Positions 48,725 through 58,353 are shown, counted from the stretch's first letter. The stretch is 64,000 nt of DNA from Corynebacterium sp. HS2168-gen11 (GCF_024834075.1 NZ_JANUXR010000004.1:124001-188000); one strand, 5' to 3'. Notes: generated by a model from the letters alone, not told the origin. Numbers and translations are program-made.

Positions 48725-49495
48725 ATGACTGTTAATAATATCGACCGTGACGCAATCGCTCACGGCAAAATTACTGAAAAGCCGCTTCGTAAGCGGCCAT
48801 CTCAACCAACCTGGGTCTTGAAGCTCGCCATGGCCGTAACTGGCTTAATTTTCGCTGGCTTCGTCGTGTTCCACATGGTTGGTAACTTAAAGGTTTTCTT
48901 GCCTGCATACACTGAGGGTGACCATGCGGGCTCCTATCCAATCGACGTTTACGGCGAATGGCTACGTAACCTGATGTACCCATTGCTGCCACACGGAGTA
49001 TTCCTGTGGATCTTCCGTATCGTCTTGCTTGCTGCGATTTTCCTGCACATCTACGGTGCATACGTTTTGACGATCCGCAGCCAGCAGTCCCGTGGTAAGT
49101 TCCGTCGCACCAACTTGATGGGCGGTCTGAACTCCTTTACCACCTCTACCATGCTGTATACCGGCATTATCTTGCTGGCATTCATCATCTTCCACATCCT
49201 CGACCTCACGGTAGGCGTTGCGCCTGCAGGTCCTGCGGCGTTCGAACATGGTGCAATTTATGCCAATATGATCGCTAGCTTCTCCCGCTGGCCAGTCGCC
49301 ATTTTCTACATTATTGCAATGGTGACGCTGTTCCTGCACTTGTCTCACGGTATTTGGTTGGCTGCGTCCGACCTCGGCGTGATGGGTAAGCGCACTCGTG
49401 CAGTGATCCTGGTACTTGCATACTTAGTGCCAGCAACTGTCATGATCGGCAATATCTCGATCCCACTTTCCATTGCCTTGGGCTTGGTTGGTTAG
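48725..49495 (+). CDS. sdhC: Succinate dehydrogenase cytochrome b subunit
   Basis: 256 aa, five membrane segments, B-type (Bacillus-like) diheme cytochrome that anchors the complex and reduces menaquinone. Candidate haem His in FVVFHMVGNLK, LHIYGAYVL, FIIFHILDL and LHLSHGIWL. GGAGGTG before the ATG. First gene of sdhCAB; no sdhD, as expected for this type. Confidence 0.94.
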   Translation: MTVNNIDRDAIAHGKITEKPLRKRPSQPTWVLKLAMAVTGLIFAGFVVFHMVGNLKVFLPAYTEGDHAGSYPIDVYGEWLRNLMYPLLPHGVFLWIFRIVLLAAIFLHIYGAYVLTIRSQQSRGKFRRTNLMGGLNSFTTSTMLYTGIILLAFIIFHILDLTVGVAPAGPAAFEHGAIYANMIASFSRWPVAIFYIIAMVTLFLHLSHGIWLAASDLGVMGKRTRAVILVLAYLVPATVMIGNISIPLSIALGLVG

Positions 49496-49522
49496 GGCTA
49501 GAAGGACGAAAAGGTAAAACAT

Positions 49523-51538
49523 ATGAGCACTCACTCTGAGACCGTCACACGCCCTGAGTTCAACCACCCAGCTTCCATCGTTCCTGGCGTTCGCCCGGGT
49601 AACATCTTGGAATCGAATGAGCCTAAAGGCGTTCCAACTCGTGAAATGTGGCAGTACCACAAAGATCACATGGAGTTGGTTTCCCCATTAAACCGTCGTA
49701 AATTCACTGTTTTGGTCGTAGGTACCGGCCTTGCCGCAGGTGCAGCAGCTGCCGCCCTGGGCGAACTCGGCTACTCGGTCAAAGCATTCACCTACCACGA
49801 TGCACCACGTCGTGCGCACTCTATTGCTGCACAGGGCGGCGTGAACTCCGCTCGTGGCAAGAAGGTTGACAACGACGGTGCATACCGCCACGTCAAAGAC
49901 ACCGTGAAAGGTGGCGACTTCCGTTGCCGCGAGTCCGACTGCTGGCGCTTGGCATATGAGTCTGTCCGCGTAATCGACCACATGAATGCGATCGGTGCAC
50001 CATTCGCTCGCGAATATGGCGGCGCATTGGCAACCCGTTCCTTCGGTGGTGTACAGGTTTCTCGTACCTACTACACCCGTGGTCAAACCGGTCAGCAGCT
50101 GCAGCTTTCGACCGCATCCTCCTTGCAGCGCCAGATTCACCTCGGCACTGTTGAGATCTTCACTCACAACGAGATGGTTGATCTGGTTATCACCAACAAG
50201 GATGGCAAGAAGCGCTGCGAAGGTGTGGTTATGCGTAACCTCATCACCGGCGAACTGACTGCACACACCGGTCACGCTGTGATTCTTGGTACCGGTGGCT
50301 ACGGCAACGTGTACCACATGTCCACCTTGGCAAAGAACTCCAACGCTGGTGCAATGATGCGCGCATACGAAGCAGGCGCATATATTGCATCTCCATCGTT
50401 CATCCAGTTCCACCCAACCGGACTCCCAGTGAACTCCGAATGGCAATCAAAGACCATTTTGATGTCCGAGTCGCTGCGTAACGACGGCCGTGTTTGGTCC
50501 CCAATTGTGCCAAACGACGACCGTGATCCAAACACTATTCCAGAAGATGAGCGCGACTACTTCCTCGAGCGCCGTTACCCAGCATTCGGTAACCTGGTGC
50601 CTCGCGACGTGGCTTCTCGTGCTATTTCCCAGCAAATTAACGCTGGTCTGGGTGTTGGCCCACTGCATAACGCTGCATACCTCGACTTCCGCGATTCCAT
50701 CGAGCGTCTGGGTAAGGCAACCATTAAGGAACGCTATTCCAACCTCTTCCAGATGTATGAAGAGGCCATTGGCGAGGATCCTTACACCGCACCAATGCGT
50801 ATTGCGCCAACCTGCCACTTCACCATGGGTGGTCTGTGGACCGACTTCAACGAGATGACTTCCATCCCAGGTCTGTTCGCAGCTGGCGAGTGCTCCTGGA
50901 CCTACCACGGTGCAAACCGCCTGGGTGCAAACTCCCTGCTCTCTGCATCGGTTGACGGCTGGTTCACCTTGCCATTCACCATTCCAAACTACTTGGCTCA
51001 TCACCTGGGCGAGGCTCGTTTGGCAGAAGATTCCCCTGAAGCACAAGCAGCAGTGGATCGTGCCCAGGCACGTATCGATCGCCTCATGAACATCAAGGGC
51101 GACGATCCACACGGTCCTGAGTACTACCACCGCAAGCTCGGTGAAATCCTTTACCGCTACTGTGGTGTGGCTCGTAACATCGAAGGCCTGCAAAAGGGTA
51201 TCGAGGAAATTCGCGTGCTGCGCAAGGAATTCTGGTCCAATATGCGCGTCACCGGTGACCAGCACGAAATGAACCAAGTACTTGAGTACGCTGCTCGCGT
51301 TGCTGATTACATCGACTTGGGAGAACTGATGTGCGTTGACGCACTCGACCGCGACGAGTCCTGCGGTGCTCACTTCCGTGACGATCACCTTTCCCCTGAG
51401 GGCGAGGCAGAGCGTGACGACGAAAACTGGTGCTTCGTTTCCGCTTGGGAGCCAGGCGAGGCTGAAGGCGAGTTCATCCGCCACGCTGAGCCACTCTACT
51501 TCGAAGCTATCCCTCTGATGACAAGGAATTACAAGTAA
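49523..51538 (+). CDS. sdhA: Succinate dehydrogenase flavoprotein subunit
   Basis: 671 aa. FAD site VVGTGLAAGAAAAALGELG; covalent FAD His in RAHSIAAQGGVNSA; catalytic region FIQFHPTGLP; the SRAISQQ Arg loop; CHFTMGGLWTDF and GANRLGANSLL. Oxidises succinate to fumarate on the inner side of the membrane. The stop TAA overlaps the sdhB ATG by one base. Confidence 0.96.
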   Translation: MSTHSETVTRPEFNHPASIVPGVRPGNILESNEPKGVPTREMWQYHKDHMELVSPLNRRKFTVLVVGTGLAAGAAAAALGELGYSVKAFTYHDAPRRAHSIAAQGGVNSARGKKVDNDGAYRHVKDTVKGGDFRCRESDCWRLAYESVRVIDHMNAIGAPFAREYGGALATRSFGGVQVSRTYYTRGQTGQQLQLSTASSLQRQIHLGTVEIFTHNEMVDLVITNKDGKKRCEGVVMRNLITGELTAHTGHAVILGTGGYGNVYHMSTLAKNSNAGAMMRAYEAGAYIASPSFIQFHPTGLPVNSEWQSKTILMSESLRNDGRVWSPIVPNDDRDPNTIPEDERDYFLERRYPAFGNLVPRDVASRAISQQINAGLGVGPLHNAAYLDFRDSIERLGKATIKERYSNLFQMYEEAIGEDPYTAPMRIAPTCHFTMGGLWTDFNEMTSIPGLFAAGECSWTYHGANRLGANSLLSASVDGWFTLPFTIPNYLAHHLGEARLAEDSPEAQAAVDRAQARIDRLMNIKGDDPHGPEYYHRKLGEILYRYCGVARNIEGLQKGIEEIRVLRKEFWSNMRVTGDQHEMNQVLEYAARVADYIDLGELMCVDALDRDESCGAHFRDDHLSPEGEAERDDENWCFVSAWEPGEAEGEFIRHAEPLYFEAIPLMTRNYK

Positions 51539-52287
51539 TGAAACTGTATCTTGAAATCTGGCGTCAGGCTGGACCAAATCACGAGGGTCACTTCGAGTCC
51601 GTGACTGTTGAGGACGCTGTCCCACAGATGTCCATCCTGGAACTGCTTGACCACGTCAATAGCGGCAAGGTCGAACGTGGTGAAGAACCATTCATGTTCG
51701 CATCCGACTGCCGTGAAGGTATCTGCGGTACCTGTGGTCTCTTGGTCAATGGCCGTCCACATGGTCTCGAGAAGAACCAACCTGCATGTCAGCAGCGTTT
51801 GCTCAACGTTGCTGATGGCACCACCTTAAAGATCGAGCCTTTCCGTTCAGCAGCATTCCCTGTAATCAAGGACATGATTGTTGACCGCTCAGCGCTTGAT
51901 CGCGTGATGCAGCAAGGTGGCTATGTGTCTGTCAACGCTGGTACTGCACCAGACGCTGATACGTTGCACATGAATCACCAAACTGCTGAGCTAGCCCTTG
52001 ACCATGCTGCTTGCATCGGTTGCGGCGCTTGCGTTGCTGCTTGTCCAAATGGTGCAGCGCATCTGTTCACTGGTGCAAAGCTGGTTCACCTTTCCCTTAT
52101 GCCAATGGGCAAAGAAGAGCGTGGACGTCGTGCTCGCAAGATGGTTGATGAGCTCGAAACCAATTTCGGTCACTGCTCACTGTATGGTGAGTGTGCGGAT
52201 GTTTGCCCTGCAGGTATTCCATTGTCTGCAGTTGCAGCGATCAACAAGGAACGCGCTCGCGCATTCTTTACCGGTAAGGAAGCTTAA
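51538..52287 (+). CDS. sdhB: Succinate dehydrogenase iron-sulfur subunit
   Basis: 249 aa. [2Fe-2S] cysteines in SDCREGICGTCGLLVNG with a later Cys in PACQQR, then two ferredoxin-like clusters in CIGCGACVAACP and CSLYGECADVCPAGIP. Passes electrons from SdhA to the haems of SdhC. Confidence 0.96.
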   Translation: MKLYLEIWRQAGPNHEGHFESVTVEDAVPQMSILELLDHVNSGKVERGEEPFMFASDCREGICGTCGLLVNGRPHGLEKNQPACQQRLLNVADGTTLKIEPFRSAAFPVIKDMIVDRSALDRVMQQGGYVSVNAGTAPDADTLHMNHQTAELALDHAACIGCGACVAACPNGAAHLFTGAKLVHLSLMPMGKEERGRRARKMVDELETNFGHCSLYGECADVCPAGIPLSAVAAINKERARAFFTGKEA

Positions 52288-52431
52288 TCTTTCAAGCGAT
52301 TACCCCCGAATGGAGAACAACCGCCAGTGGAGAACATGATTCTTCACCTGAAGAATTGCTACACTGGCGGTATTCAACACCAGTCGAATTGGTATTAACG
52401 CTTTATTGAGCACAGTAGAAAGGCATTTCAA

Positions 52432-52782
52432 ATGTCAGCAGATTCGCACACCGCTGAGTATCCTGTCTTTAACGGCGAAGTTTCGAGCCGCATGCACTAC
52501 ATCGAGGGATACGATCCAGTGAGCTATATGGCTCCACATTCCTCGCTGCTGCGTACAAGCACATGGTTGGGAATGGGCTTGGTACTTACCTCTCTTGCCG
52601 GCTTCGGTACGATCGTGTTCGGCGCCGCTACCAAGATCTACCAAACTCAAGAGCACGCAGTGCTGTACTTGAGCATCGGTGTTGTACTTGCAGCAGTATG
52701 CTTGATCGCAGGCTTTGGCTTGATTAACTATGGTCGCCGTTATTACCGCCAGTATCGTGCAGAAACTGGCCGCATTAACTAA
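52432..52782 (+). CDS. Small membrane protein next to sdhCAB, unknown function
   Basis: 116 aa with two membrane segments (LGMGLVLTSLAGFGTIVFGA; LYLSIGVVLAAVCLIAGFGL) and an acidic N-terminus. GAAAGGC precedes the ATG. A protein of this kind stands downstream of sdhB in other corynebacteria. Function unknown; a link to respiration is only by position. Confidence 0.7.
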   Translation: MSADSHTAEYPVFNGEVSSRMHYIEGYDPVSYMAPHSSLLRTSTWLGMGLVLTSLAGFGTIVFGAATKIYQTQEHAVLYLSIGVVLAAVCLIAGFGLINYGRRYYRQYRAETGRIN

Positions 52783-52867
52783 ACAAGCGTTTTACTACAG
52801 ACTGTAAAACCTTTCGTTCTAGACGTTTACCATGCATACGGTGAACGACACTAGGGCATCTCCTACG

Positions 52868-52903
52868 AAAGACCCGTGTGTTTCTTTGGAACCGCGGGTC
52901 TTT
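52868..52903 (+). terminator. Terminator after the sdh-linked membrane protein
   Basis: AAAGACCCG pairs with CGGGTCTTT, loop about 18 nt, preceded by A-run and followed by TTT. Confidence 0.75.
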
Positions 52904-53118
52904 CGCATGCGTGGAGGAGGCTTAAGTTCTGGTGGTTGTGGTTCTGGCTTGAGGGTGAGCGCCAGGCAGGCAACGACCCAGCACACTGGCCAGGCAGTGC
53001 GCCACAAAGCGTCAGCCTGGACAATGGTTTTGGAGCTGCGTCGATAAGCAAACTGGCGCTGCGAACTTCCTTAATAGGTATGCTAGAGCCGTACCCTTTC
53101 AAAGACCAAGGAGCACCC

Positions 53119-53262
53119 ATGAGCCGAGCGTCGCTGATTTTATTGATTGTGTCCGGTTTGATTACTGTCGCTTCTTGTTATGCGTTGGGACGATATGCTT
53201 GGCAGTTGTGGCAGGCCGAGCAGACCGAGCAGGTGAGCGTCGTGGTGGCGCTGGCGGGGTAG
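53119..53262 (+). CDS. 47-aa single-span membrane protein
   Basis: Starts MSRASLILLIVSGLITVASC with AAGGAG 6 nt before the ATG; one hydrophobic helix, then WQLWQAEQTEQVSVVVALAG. A good ribosome site and a position 24 bp before the DUF445 gene support it as a real small gene. No family recognised. Confidence 0.6.
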   Translation: MSRASLILLIVSGLITVASCYALGRYAWQLWQAEQTEQVSVVVALAG

Positions 53263-53286
53263 CTGCCAATTGAAAGAAAGAAATGT

Positions 53287-54591
53287 GTGTTGAGTATGGC
53301 TTCTTCATCACTTCCATTGCCAACGGGCTCTGCGGAAACTGATGCCTTAAGGCGTAAGGAATTGCGGCGTCATAAGGCGTTTGCGACAGGGTTGCTGCTG
53401 GTTGCCGCGGTCGTGTTTGTTGCGTGTCAGTGGTATGAAACGCAGGTCGATCCGCATGCTGCTTGGGTGGGCTATGTGTCGGCTGCGGCTGAGGCCGGCA
53501 TGGTCGGTGGCCTGGCTGACTGGTTTGCGGTGACCGCGCTGTTTCGGTATCCCTTGGGGTTAAAGATTCCGCACACGGCCATTATTAAGAAGAAAAAGGA
53601 TCAGCTTGGCGAGGCCTTGAGCAGCTTCGTGGGCGAGAACTTCTTGAATGCGGAGTTGATCACCGAGAAGGTTTCGCAGGCGAAAATCCCGGAGCGGATC
53701 GCGGAGTGGATGATCGAGCCAAGTCATGCCTATAAGGTGTCGCATGAGGTGGGACGGCTGACCGCGAATGCCGTGGCGGCGGTGGATCCCGCCGATGCCG
53801 AGGCGGTGATTTCGCAGGGCATTATTGCAAAACTGGCTGCGCCGAAGTGGGGGCCTCCATTAGGCAAGGGCTTGGAGCAGTTGATGCAGGAGGGCTATCT
53901 TGAGCCGCTGATCAATGAAATTATTGGCTGGGCGCATCGCAAGGCGATTGGCAGCGAGGCGCTGATTATTCGGATTCTTGATGAGCGCGCGCCAAGTTGG
54001 GCGCCGAAGTTTGTCAATGAGCTCGTGGGCGATAAGGTTTATCGCGAGCTGATTACCTGGACGGCGGCGGTACGCGATAATCCGAACCATGAGGCTCGGC
54101 AAGCCTTGGAGCGCTTTATCCGCAAGTTCGCCTATGACGTGCAATATGATCCGGTGATGATTGAGCGTGTTGAAAGCTTGAAGCAGGATATTCTGCATTC
54201 CACCACCGCTCAGTCGTTGCCAGGCGCATTGTGGGAAAAAACGCAGGCCGGCATTATTGAAGCGGCGCAGAATCCGGATTCTATTGTGCGCGTGAAGTTG
54301 ATGGAGGCGTGTATTCACTGGGGCACTCAAGTGCGTGACGACGACGCCTTGCGCGCCAACCTCGATCGATATATCACCAGCACAGCGGCGTTTTTGGCGG
54401 ATAATTATGCCACTGAGGTTACGAGTATTATCTCTGAGACCATCGCCCGCTGGGATGCCGAGGAGGCGAGTGAAAAAATTGAGCTGATGGTTGGGAAAGA
54501 TCTGCAGTATATTCGCGTTAACGGTACAGTGGTGGGTGCAGTTGCAGGTTTTGTGATCTACACTATTGCTCAGCTGTTATTTATCGTGTAA
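53287..54591 (+). CDS. DUF445 family membrane protein
   Basis: 434 aa. Hydrophobic segment at 31-48, AAAEAGMVGGLADWFAVTALFRYPLGLKIPHTAIIKKKKDQLG (typical DUF445 start, split here as GGLADWFAVTALFR and IPHTAIIKKKKDQ), a long helical middle, and a C-terminal membrane helix (GAVAGFVIYTIAQLLFIV). Function of the family is not known. Start could be GTG 53287, TTG 53290 or ATG 53296; GAAAG at 53273-53281 fits the first two. Confidence 0.85.
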   Translation: MLSMASSSLPLPTGSAETDALRRKELRRHKAFATGLLLVAAVVFVACQWYETQVDPHAAWVGYVSAAAEAGMVGGLADWFAVTALFRYPLGLKIPHTAIIKKKKDQLGEALSSFVGENFLNAELITEKVSQAKIPERIAEWMIEPSHAYKVSHEVGRLTANAVAAVDPADAEAVISQGIIAKLAAPKWGPPLGKGLEQLMQEGYLEPLINEIIGWAHRKAIGSEALIIRILDERAPSWAPKFVNELVGDKVYRELITWTAAVRDNPNHEARQALERFIRKFAYDVQYDPVMIERVESLKQDILHSTTAQSLPGALWEKTQAGIIEAAQNPDSIVRVKLMEACIHWGTQVRDDDALRANLDRYITSTAAFLADNYATEVTSIISETIARWDAEEASEKIELMVGKDLQYIRVNGTVVGAVAGFVIYTIAQLLFIV

Positions 54592-54610
54592 TTCAAGTGA
54601 AGGAACCAAT

Positions 54611-54928
54611 GTGAGCACTGTTTTCCTCTATGCCCAAATCGGCATCAACTATCTTGAGCTGGCTGTTTATTTGGGCATCACCATTGCAGGTCTCGTCGGA
54701 GCCGTACTTGTTATGCTCACTCGTGACGACGCCTTCGAAGTCGCCGCCCGCAAACCGAAAATGACTTGGGCTGCGATTTTGGTTGGCTCCGCCTTCGCTG
54801 TCGGACTCCAAGTATTAGGACTGCGCTTGCCGTTCCTCCCATGGATCGGCATGATCGTCATCGGCCTCTACTGGTTTGATGTGCGCCCGCAAATCAACCG
54901 CATTCTGGCCGGCAATTTCGACTGGTAA
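54611..54928 (+). CDS. DUF2516 family membrane protein
   Basis: 105 aa, GTG start after AAGGAACC. Three membrane segments; RDDAFEVAARKPKMTWAAIL is the DUF2516 signature. Function unknown. The stop is directly followed by the ATG of the next gene, so they are co-translated. Confidence 0.8.
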   Translation: MSTVFLYAQIGINYLELAVYLGITIAGLVGAVLVMLTRDDAFEVAARKPKMTWAAILVGSAFAVGLQVLGLRLPFLPWIGMIVIGLYWFDVRPQINRILAGNFDW

Positions 54929-55450
54929 ATGAAGCACTACACGGCTGTTCTTGATCCCGATGTGAGCGTCGCAAAGCTGCAGGAGCTTGCCGACGCTCCT
55001 TTGCTCGTGCTCCCGAATAGGGTAGGGCACGTTGGTGGCGACTGCGCCACATTCACCGGCTACCCCACAGGAAGCCACCATGAGCTGGTTAAAGCCGCCG
55101 AGGCGCGCCTTGCGGTGAGTCAAGGGGCGCGGATGATTCTTGCCGTCCTTGACCACCACTCTATTAAAGAACATGAAACCGCGCTGCTGAGCGAATGCCT
55201 GCTATTGCGCGAGGCGGTGACGCATCCGACGACCTTGGTGGCGGTGTTCGATCCGCGGCGGTTGTCGGCAGCTGAGATTGCTGCGGCGACAACCGTGGTG
55301 CAGCGATGTGGATTCGATGCGATTTGCGTTGGTTTCGACGGATCGGATTACAGCGCGCTGCTGCCTGCGACGGACTTACCGGTGGTCGCGATCAGTACCG
55401 ATCAGCCCAGCCGGGCAGTGATTTGGGCGCAGCTAGAGCGTTGCTTGTAG
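54929..55450 (+). CDS. DeoC-like protein lacking the catalytic lysine motif
   Basis: 173 aa, shorter than the usual 210-230. The first 110 residues match deoxyribose-phosphate aldolase (CATFTGYPTGSHHELVKAAE, RLAVSQGARMILAVLD). The second half keeps LSAAEIAAATTVVQRCGFDA but the Schiff-base motif KTSTGF is replaced by ICVGFDGSDY, so aldolase activity is unlikely. The last 200 bp recur as a broken copy at 56349-56575. Convergent with the first DUF2993 gene, stops 2 bp apart. Confidence 0.6.
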   Translation: MKHYTAVLDPDVSVAKLQELADAPLLVLPNRVGHVGGDCATFTGYPTGSHHELVKAAEARLAVSQGARMILAVLDHHSIKEHETALLSECLLLREAVTHPTTLVAVFDPRRLSAAEIAAATTVVQRCGFDAICVGFDGSDYSALLPATDLPVVAISTDQPSRAVIWAQLERCL

Positions 55451-55451
55451 G

Positions 55452-56249
55452 TTAGTCTCTTGATTCAAGTGGCTCTGATAGGAACTGACCCCACGGTATA
55501 TTGGTGCGTTCAAGCTCAATATGCAAGCCAGCCTTAGTAACCTCGGCTGTCGTGACCGTTAGCTCGTCGGGTATAGCGTCTTCGATGCCCTCAAACCATT
55601 TAGTGAAGAACCTGGCAACCGGCTTTGGTATACCAGTGCCGAAGAGGCTAGTATCTTCCACAACCATTTTTAACTTGCCATCAATGCTTTGTGGATGAAC
55701 TACGATGCTGGCGAGTTCTTCGCCAAACACAATCTCAAGCGTGCCTTCATCAGGATGCGTACGTACCTCACTGATTAAGAATTCCGGCGAAAAAAGCTCG
55801 GTACCCCAAAAGGATCCCTCAGACGACAGTCCCTGCACCACAGCTTGTAGCGCTGTCTGGATATACTCTTTCGGAAGCGTAGTCTCTAGAGACGCCTTAT
55901 CGAGCAGCGCGTTTGGATCCTCCTTCAACGGCACACCACGCAGTACTGCATACAAGTTTGGTGGATCTACCTCGCTGGCTTGCTCACCGGAATCAGAAAG
56001 GTTAAGCGGTATTGGTACTGTGGCCCTCACATAGTTCATCTTGCCCAGCAGCAGCGATGGCGTTATCGGCCGCAGTCCGAACGCTATCGTTGTATCTTCG
56101 AGTATCTCCGCCGGCATGTGCTCAGCAACCGCAGCTACCATTTTCTTATGAACTACATATCGCGCTCCGACTTCAACTACTGAAAACAACAGTAAAATGG
56201 CGAGGCCGAAACTAATGAGAGACTTGTTAAAAATATTCGAACTCTTCAT
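55452..56249 (-). CDS. DUF2993 (LmeA-like) protein, copy 1
   Basis: 265 aa. N-terminal membrane anchor (SLISFGLAILLLFSVVEVGARYV), then a TULIP-like beta-rich domain of the DUF2993 type (lipid-binding LmeA family): IAFGLRPITPSLLLGKMNYV, EIVFGEELASIVVHPQSIDGKLK. Members act in envelope lipoglycan maturation; here this is by family only. Paralogue of the gene at 56579-57352. Confidence 0.75.
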   Translation of the reverse strand: MKSSNIFNKSLISFGLAILLLFSVVEVGARYVVHKKMVAAVAEHMPAEILEDTTIAFGLRPITPSLLLGKMNYVRATVPIPLNLSDSGEQASEVDPPNLYAVLRGVPLKEDPNALLDKASLETTLPKEYIQTALQAVVQGLSSEGSFWGTELFSPEFLISEVRTHPDEGTLEIVFGEELASIVVHPQSIDGKLKMVVEDTSLFGTGIPKPVARFFTKWFEGIEDAIPDELTVTTAEVTKAGLHIELERTNIPWGQFLSEPLESRD

Positions 56250-56348
56250 AGTAATTAGTGTGGCGTAAAAATTGCGATCGCGCTAGTTGGTGGTGTGAGA
56301 ATGTGGGGGTGTGGGGGTGAAAAAGTGGGAGCTTTCGGGGTAACGATG

Positions 56349-56575
56349 TTCAATCTGCGGCGGTTGTCGGCAGCTGAGATTGCTGTGACGACAACCGTGG
56401 TGCAGCGATGTGGATTCGATGCGATTTGCGTTGGTTTCGACGGATCGGATTACGTCTCGTTGCTGCCTGCGACGGACTTACCGGTGGTCGTGATCAGCAC
56501 CGATCAGCATTAGTACCGATCAGCCCAGCCGGGCAGTGATGTGGGCGCAATTAAAGCATTGCTTGTAGAGTAGTG
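56349..56575 (+). pseudogene. Broken duplicate of the DeoC-like gene tail
   Basis: Repeats 55249-55450 with few changes: RRLSAAEIAVTTTVVQRCGF, SDYVSLLPATDLPVVVISTD, then an internal duplication of ACCGATCAGC creates a stop. There is no start. It marks the junction of a tandem duplication. Confidence 0.8.
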
Positions 56576-56578
56576 CAG

Positions 56579-57352
56579 CTAGAGCGTTGCTTGTAGACTG
56601 CTCAGTTTCACGTCAGTGCCTTCGAACACCACGTGCAAGCCCTCGTCGGTAACCTCGACTGTCGATGCAGTCAGCCCGTCAAACATCTCGAGCGCGGTTG
56701 AATCCGCAAAACCTTTGGTGAAATAATCGGCAACAATATCTGGCAAACCAAAGCCAAAGAGGTTAGTCTCTTCCACAGTCAGCTGGAACTTGCCATCAAT
56801 AGCGTGCGGATGGACCTCGATGCTGGCAATTCCGTCGCCAAACACAATCTCAAACGTGTCAGATTTCGGGTTCGTACGCACATCGCTGACCGAAAACTGC
56901 ATGGCAAGAAACGCACTATCCAAAAGCCCATCACCTTGCGGCTGTTCAGACGAGAAGGCCTCTCGCATCGCCGATTGCAGCTGCGCCTGGATAAACTCTT
57001 TCGGAATCGTAGTGTCCAAATACACACTATCGATCAGCGCCTCCGGATCCTCCGAAATCGGCATCCCGCGCAGCACCACATGCGCCGCCGGCTCACCCGA
57101 CGCACTGATCTGTCCATCGACATTAGAAAACTCCAGCGTAGACGGCTTCGTCATCTCCACATAGCCCAGCTTGCCCTGCAGCAACGACAGCACCAGCGGC
57201 CGCGTCCCAAACTCGACCTCAGTGCCCTCGCTTTGCGACGCCGTCAGCTCCTTATGAATCACATACCGCAATCCACCTTCAGCCACTGCAAACAGCAGCA
57301 ACAACGTGACGCTGAAACCAACCAGAATCTTTACCAAAGTATTCGAACCCAT
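56579..57352 (-). CDS. DUF2993 (LmeA-like) protein, copy 2
   Basis: 257 aa. Same layout as copy 1: anchor LVKILVGFSVTLLLLFAVAEGGL, then VEFGTRPLVLSLLQGKLGYVEM, DPEALIDSVYLDTTIPKEFIQ, EIVFGDGIASIEVHPHAIDGK. Protein sequence has diverged well below the level of the duplicated DNA around it. Confidence 0.75.
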   Translation of the reverse strand: MGSNTLVKILVGFSVTLLLLFAVAEGGLRYVIHKELTASQSEGTEVEFGTRPLVLSLLQGKLGYVEMTKPSTLEFSNVDGQISASGEPAAHVVLRGMPISEDPEALIDSVYLDTTIPKEFIQAQLQSAMREAFSSEQPQGDGLLDSAFLAMQFSVSDVRTNPKSDTFEIVFGDGIASIEVHPHAIDGKFQLTVEETNLFGFGLPDIVADYFTKGFADSTALEMFDGLTASTVEVTDEGLHVVFEGTDVKLSSLQATL

Positions 57353-57519
57353 AGTGACCAGTGTGGTCTAAAAATTGTGATCGCGCTAGTTGTTGGTGCG
57401 GTGCGGTGGGGGTGCGGTGCGGTGGGTGGTGGTGTGGCCGCGAGGTGGTGTGAGCGCGTACAGCAGCCGGAGCTACGTGGGGTGCGTGGGTGCCCTCAAA
57501 GCCCGCGCCAGCCGATGCC

Positions 57520-58329
57520 TTAGTCCACTGGGGCGATGAGCTCCCAAGGAATCGTCACCAAGTTATCTCGCCGTAACCGCGGACGCGACACCGGATAGAA
57601 GTTCCTTAATAGGGAATGGGCGTGAAACCACCGCACCCGCGGCCCAAACGCCTCATAACTGCTGGCACGATCCCAACACCGATCCGCCTCCATTAAGAAA
57701 CTGTGGATGGCTTCGCCGGGCACATTCCGGTGGATGAGGATTTTCGGCAGCCGCTCGGCAATTTCAGAGGGGCGGTTGAGTTCCCAGGGGTTCCATGCCA
57801 GGGTGAGCGATTGCGGCCCTTGCCTATTAAGGAAAATCCATGTGGCGCGTTTGCCTTGTTCGTCGCAAGTGCCTTCGATGAACATGCCGTCATCAGCGAG
57901 TCGCGTGCAGACGGTAGTCCAGGCGTCGTGGACTTGGTCGACGTCGTATTGCCGCAGCACGTTAAACGCACGAACCAGTTGCGGCCGGTATCCGCAAAGT
58001 TCGAATCCGCCGAGCTCGAAGGTGACACCGTCGCGTGGCGGCAGCACCCGGGCGGGATCAATTTCAAGCCCAGTTACCTTAATAGAGGGATTGATTTTGC
58101 GCAGCCACCGCGCCCACTCGACGGTGGTGGTGTAGCTGGCACCGTAGCCGACGTCAAGTGCGAGTGCACCTGGTTGTCGTAAAGTGGCGTGCAGCGTTGG
58201 GGTATAAAAAACCCATCGGTCGCATTTTCGCAGCCGATTGACACCAGTCGTGCCGCGCGTAATGACCCCGATGGGTTTTTGCTTGTTGCTGCGGAAATCA
58301 GCGCGCTGATTATGCCCGTGATAAGCCAT
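57520..58329 (-). CDS. Class I SAM-dependent methyltransferase-like protein
   Basis: 269 aa. Rossmann motif I is LALDVGYGASYTTTVEWARW (about 55-75) with an Asp/Glu in TGLEIDPARV as motif II. The C-terminal half (WNPWELNRPSEIAERLPKIL) is of a type found beside murB in corynebacteria. Substrate unknown. Confidence 0.7.
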   Translation of the reverse strand: MAYHGHNQRADFRSNKQKPIGVITRGTTGVNRLRKCDRWVFYTPTLHATLRQPGALALDVGYGASYTTTVEWARWLRKINPSIKVTGLEIDPARVLPPRDGVTFELGGFELCGYRPQLVRAFNVLRQYDVDQVHDAWTTVCTRLADDGMFIEGTCDEQGKRATWIFLNRQGPQSLTLAWNPWELNRPSEIAERLPKILIHRNVPGEAIHSFLMEADRCWDRASSYEAFGPRVRWFHAHSLLRNFYPVSRPRLRRDNLVTIPWELIAPVD

Positions 58330-58353
58330 GCAACAATCCGATGTTCGAAAAGA

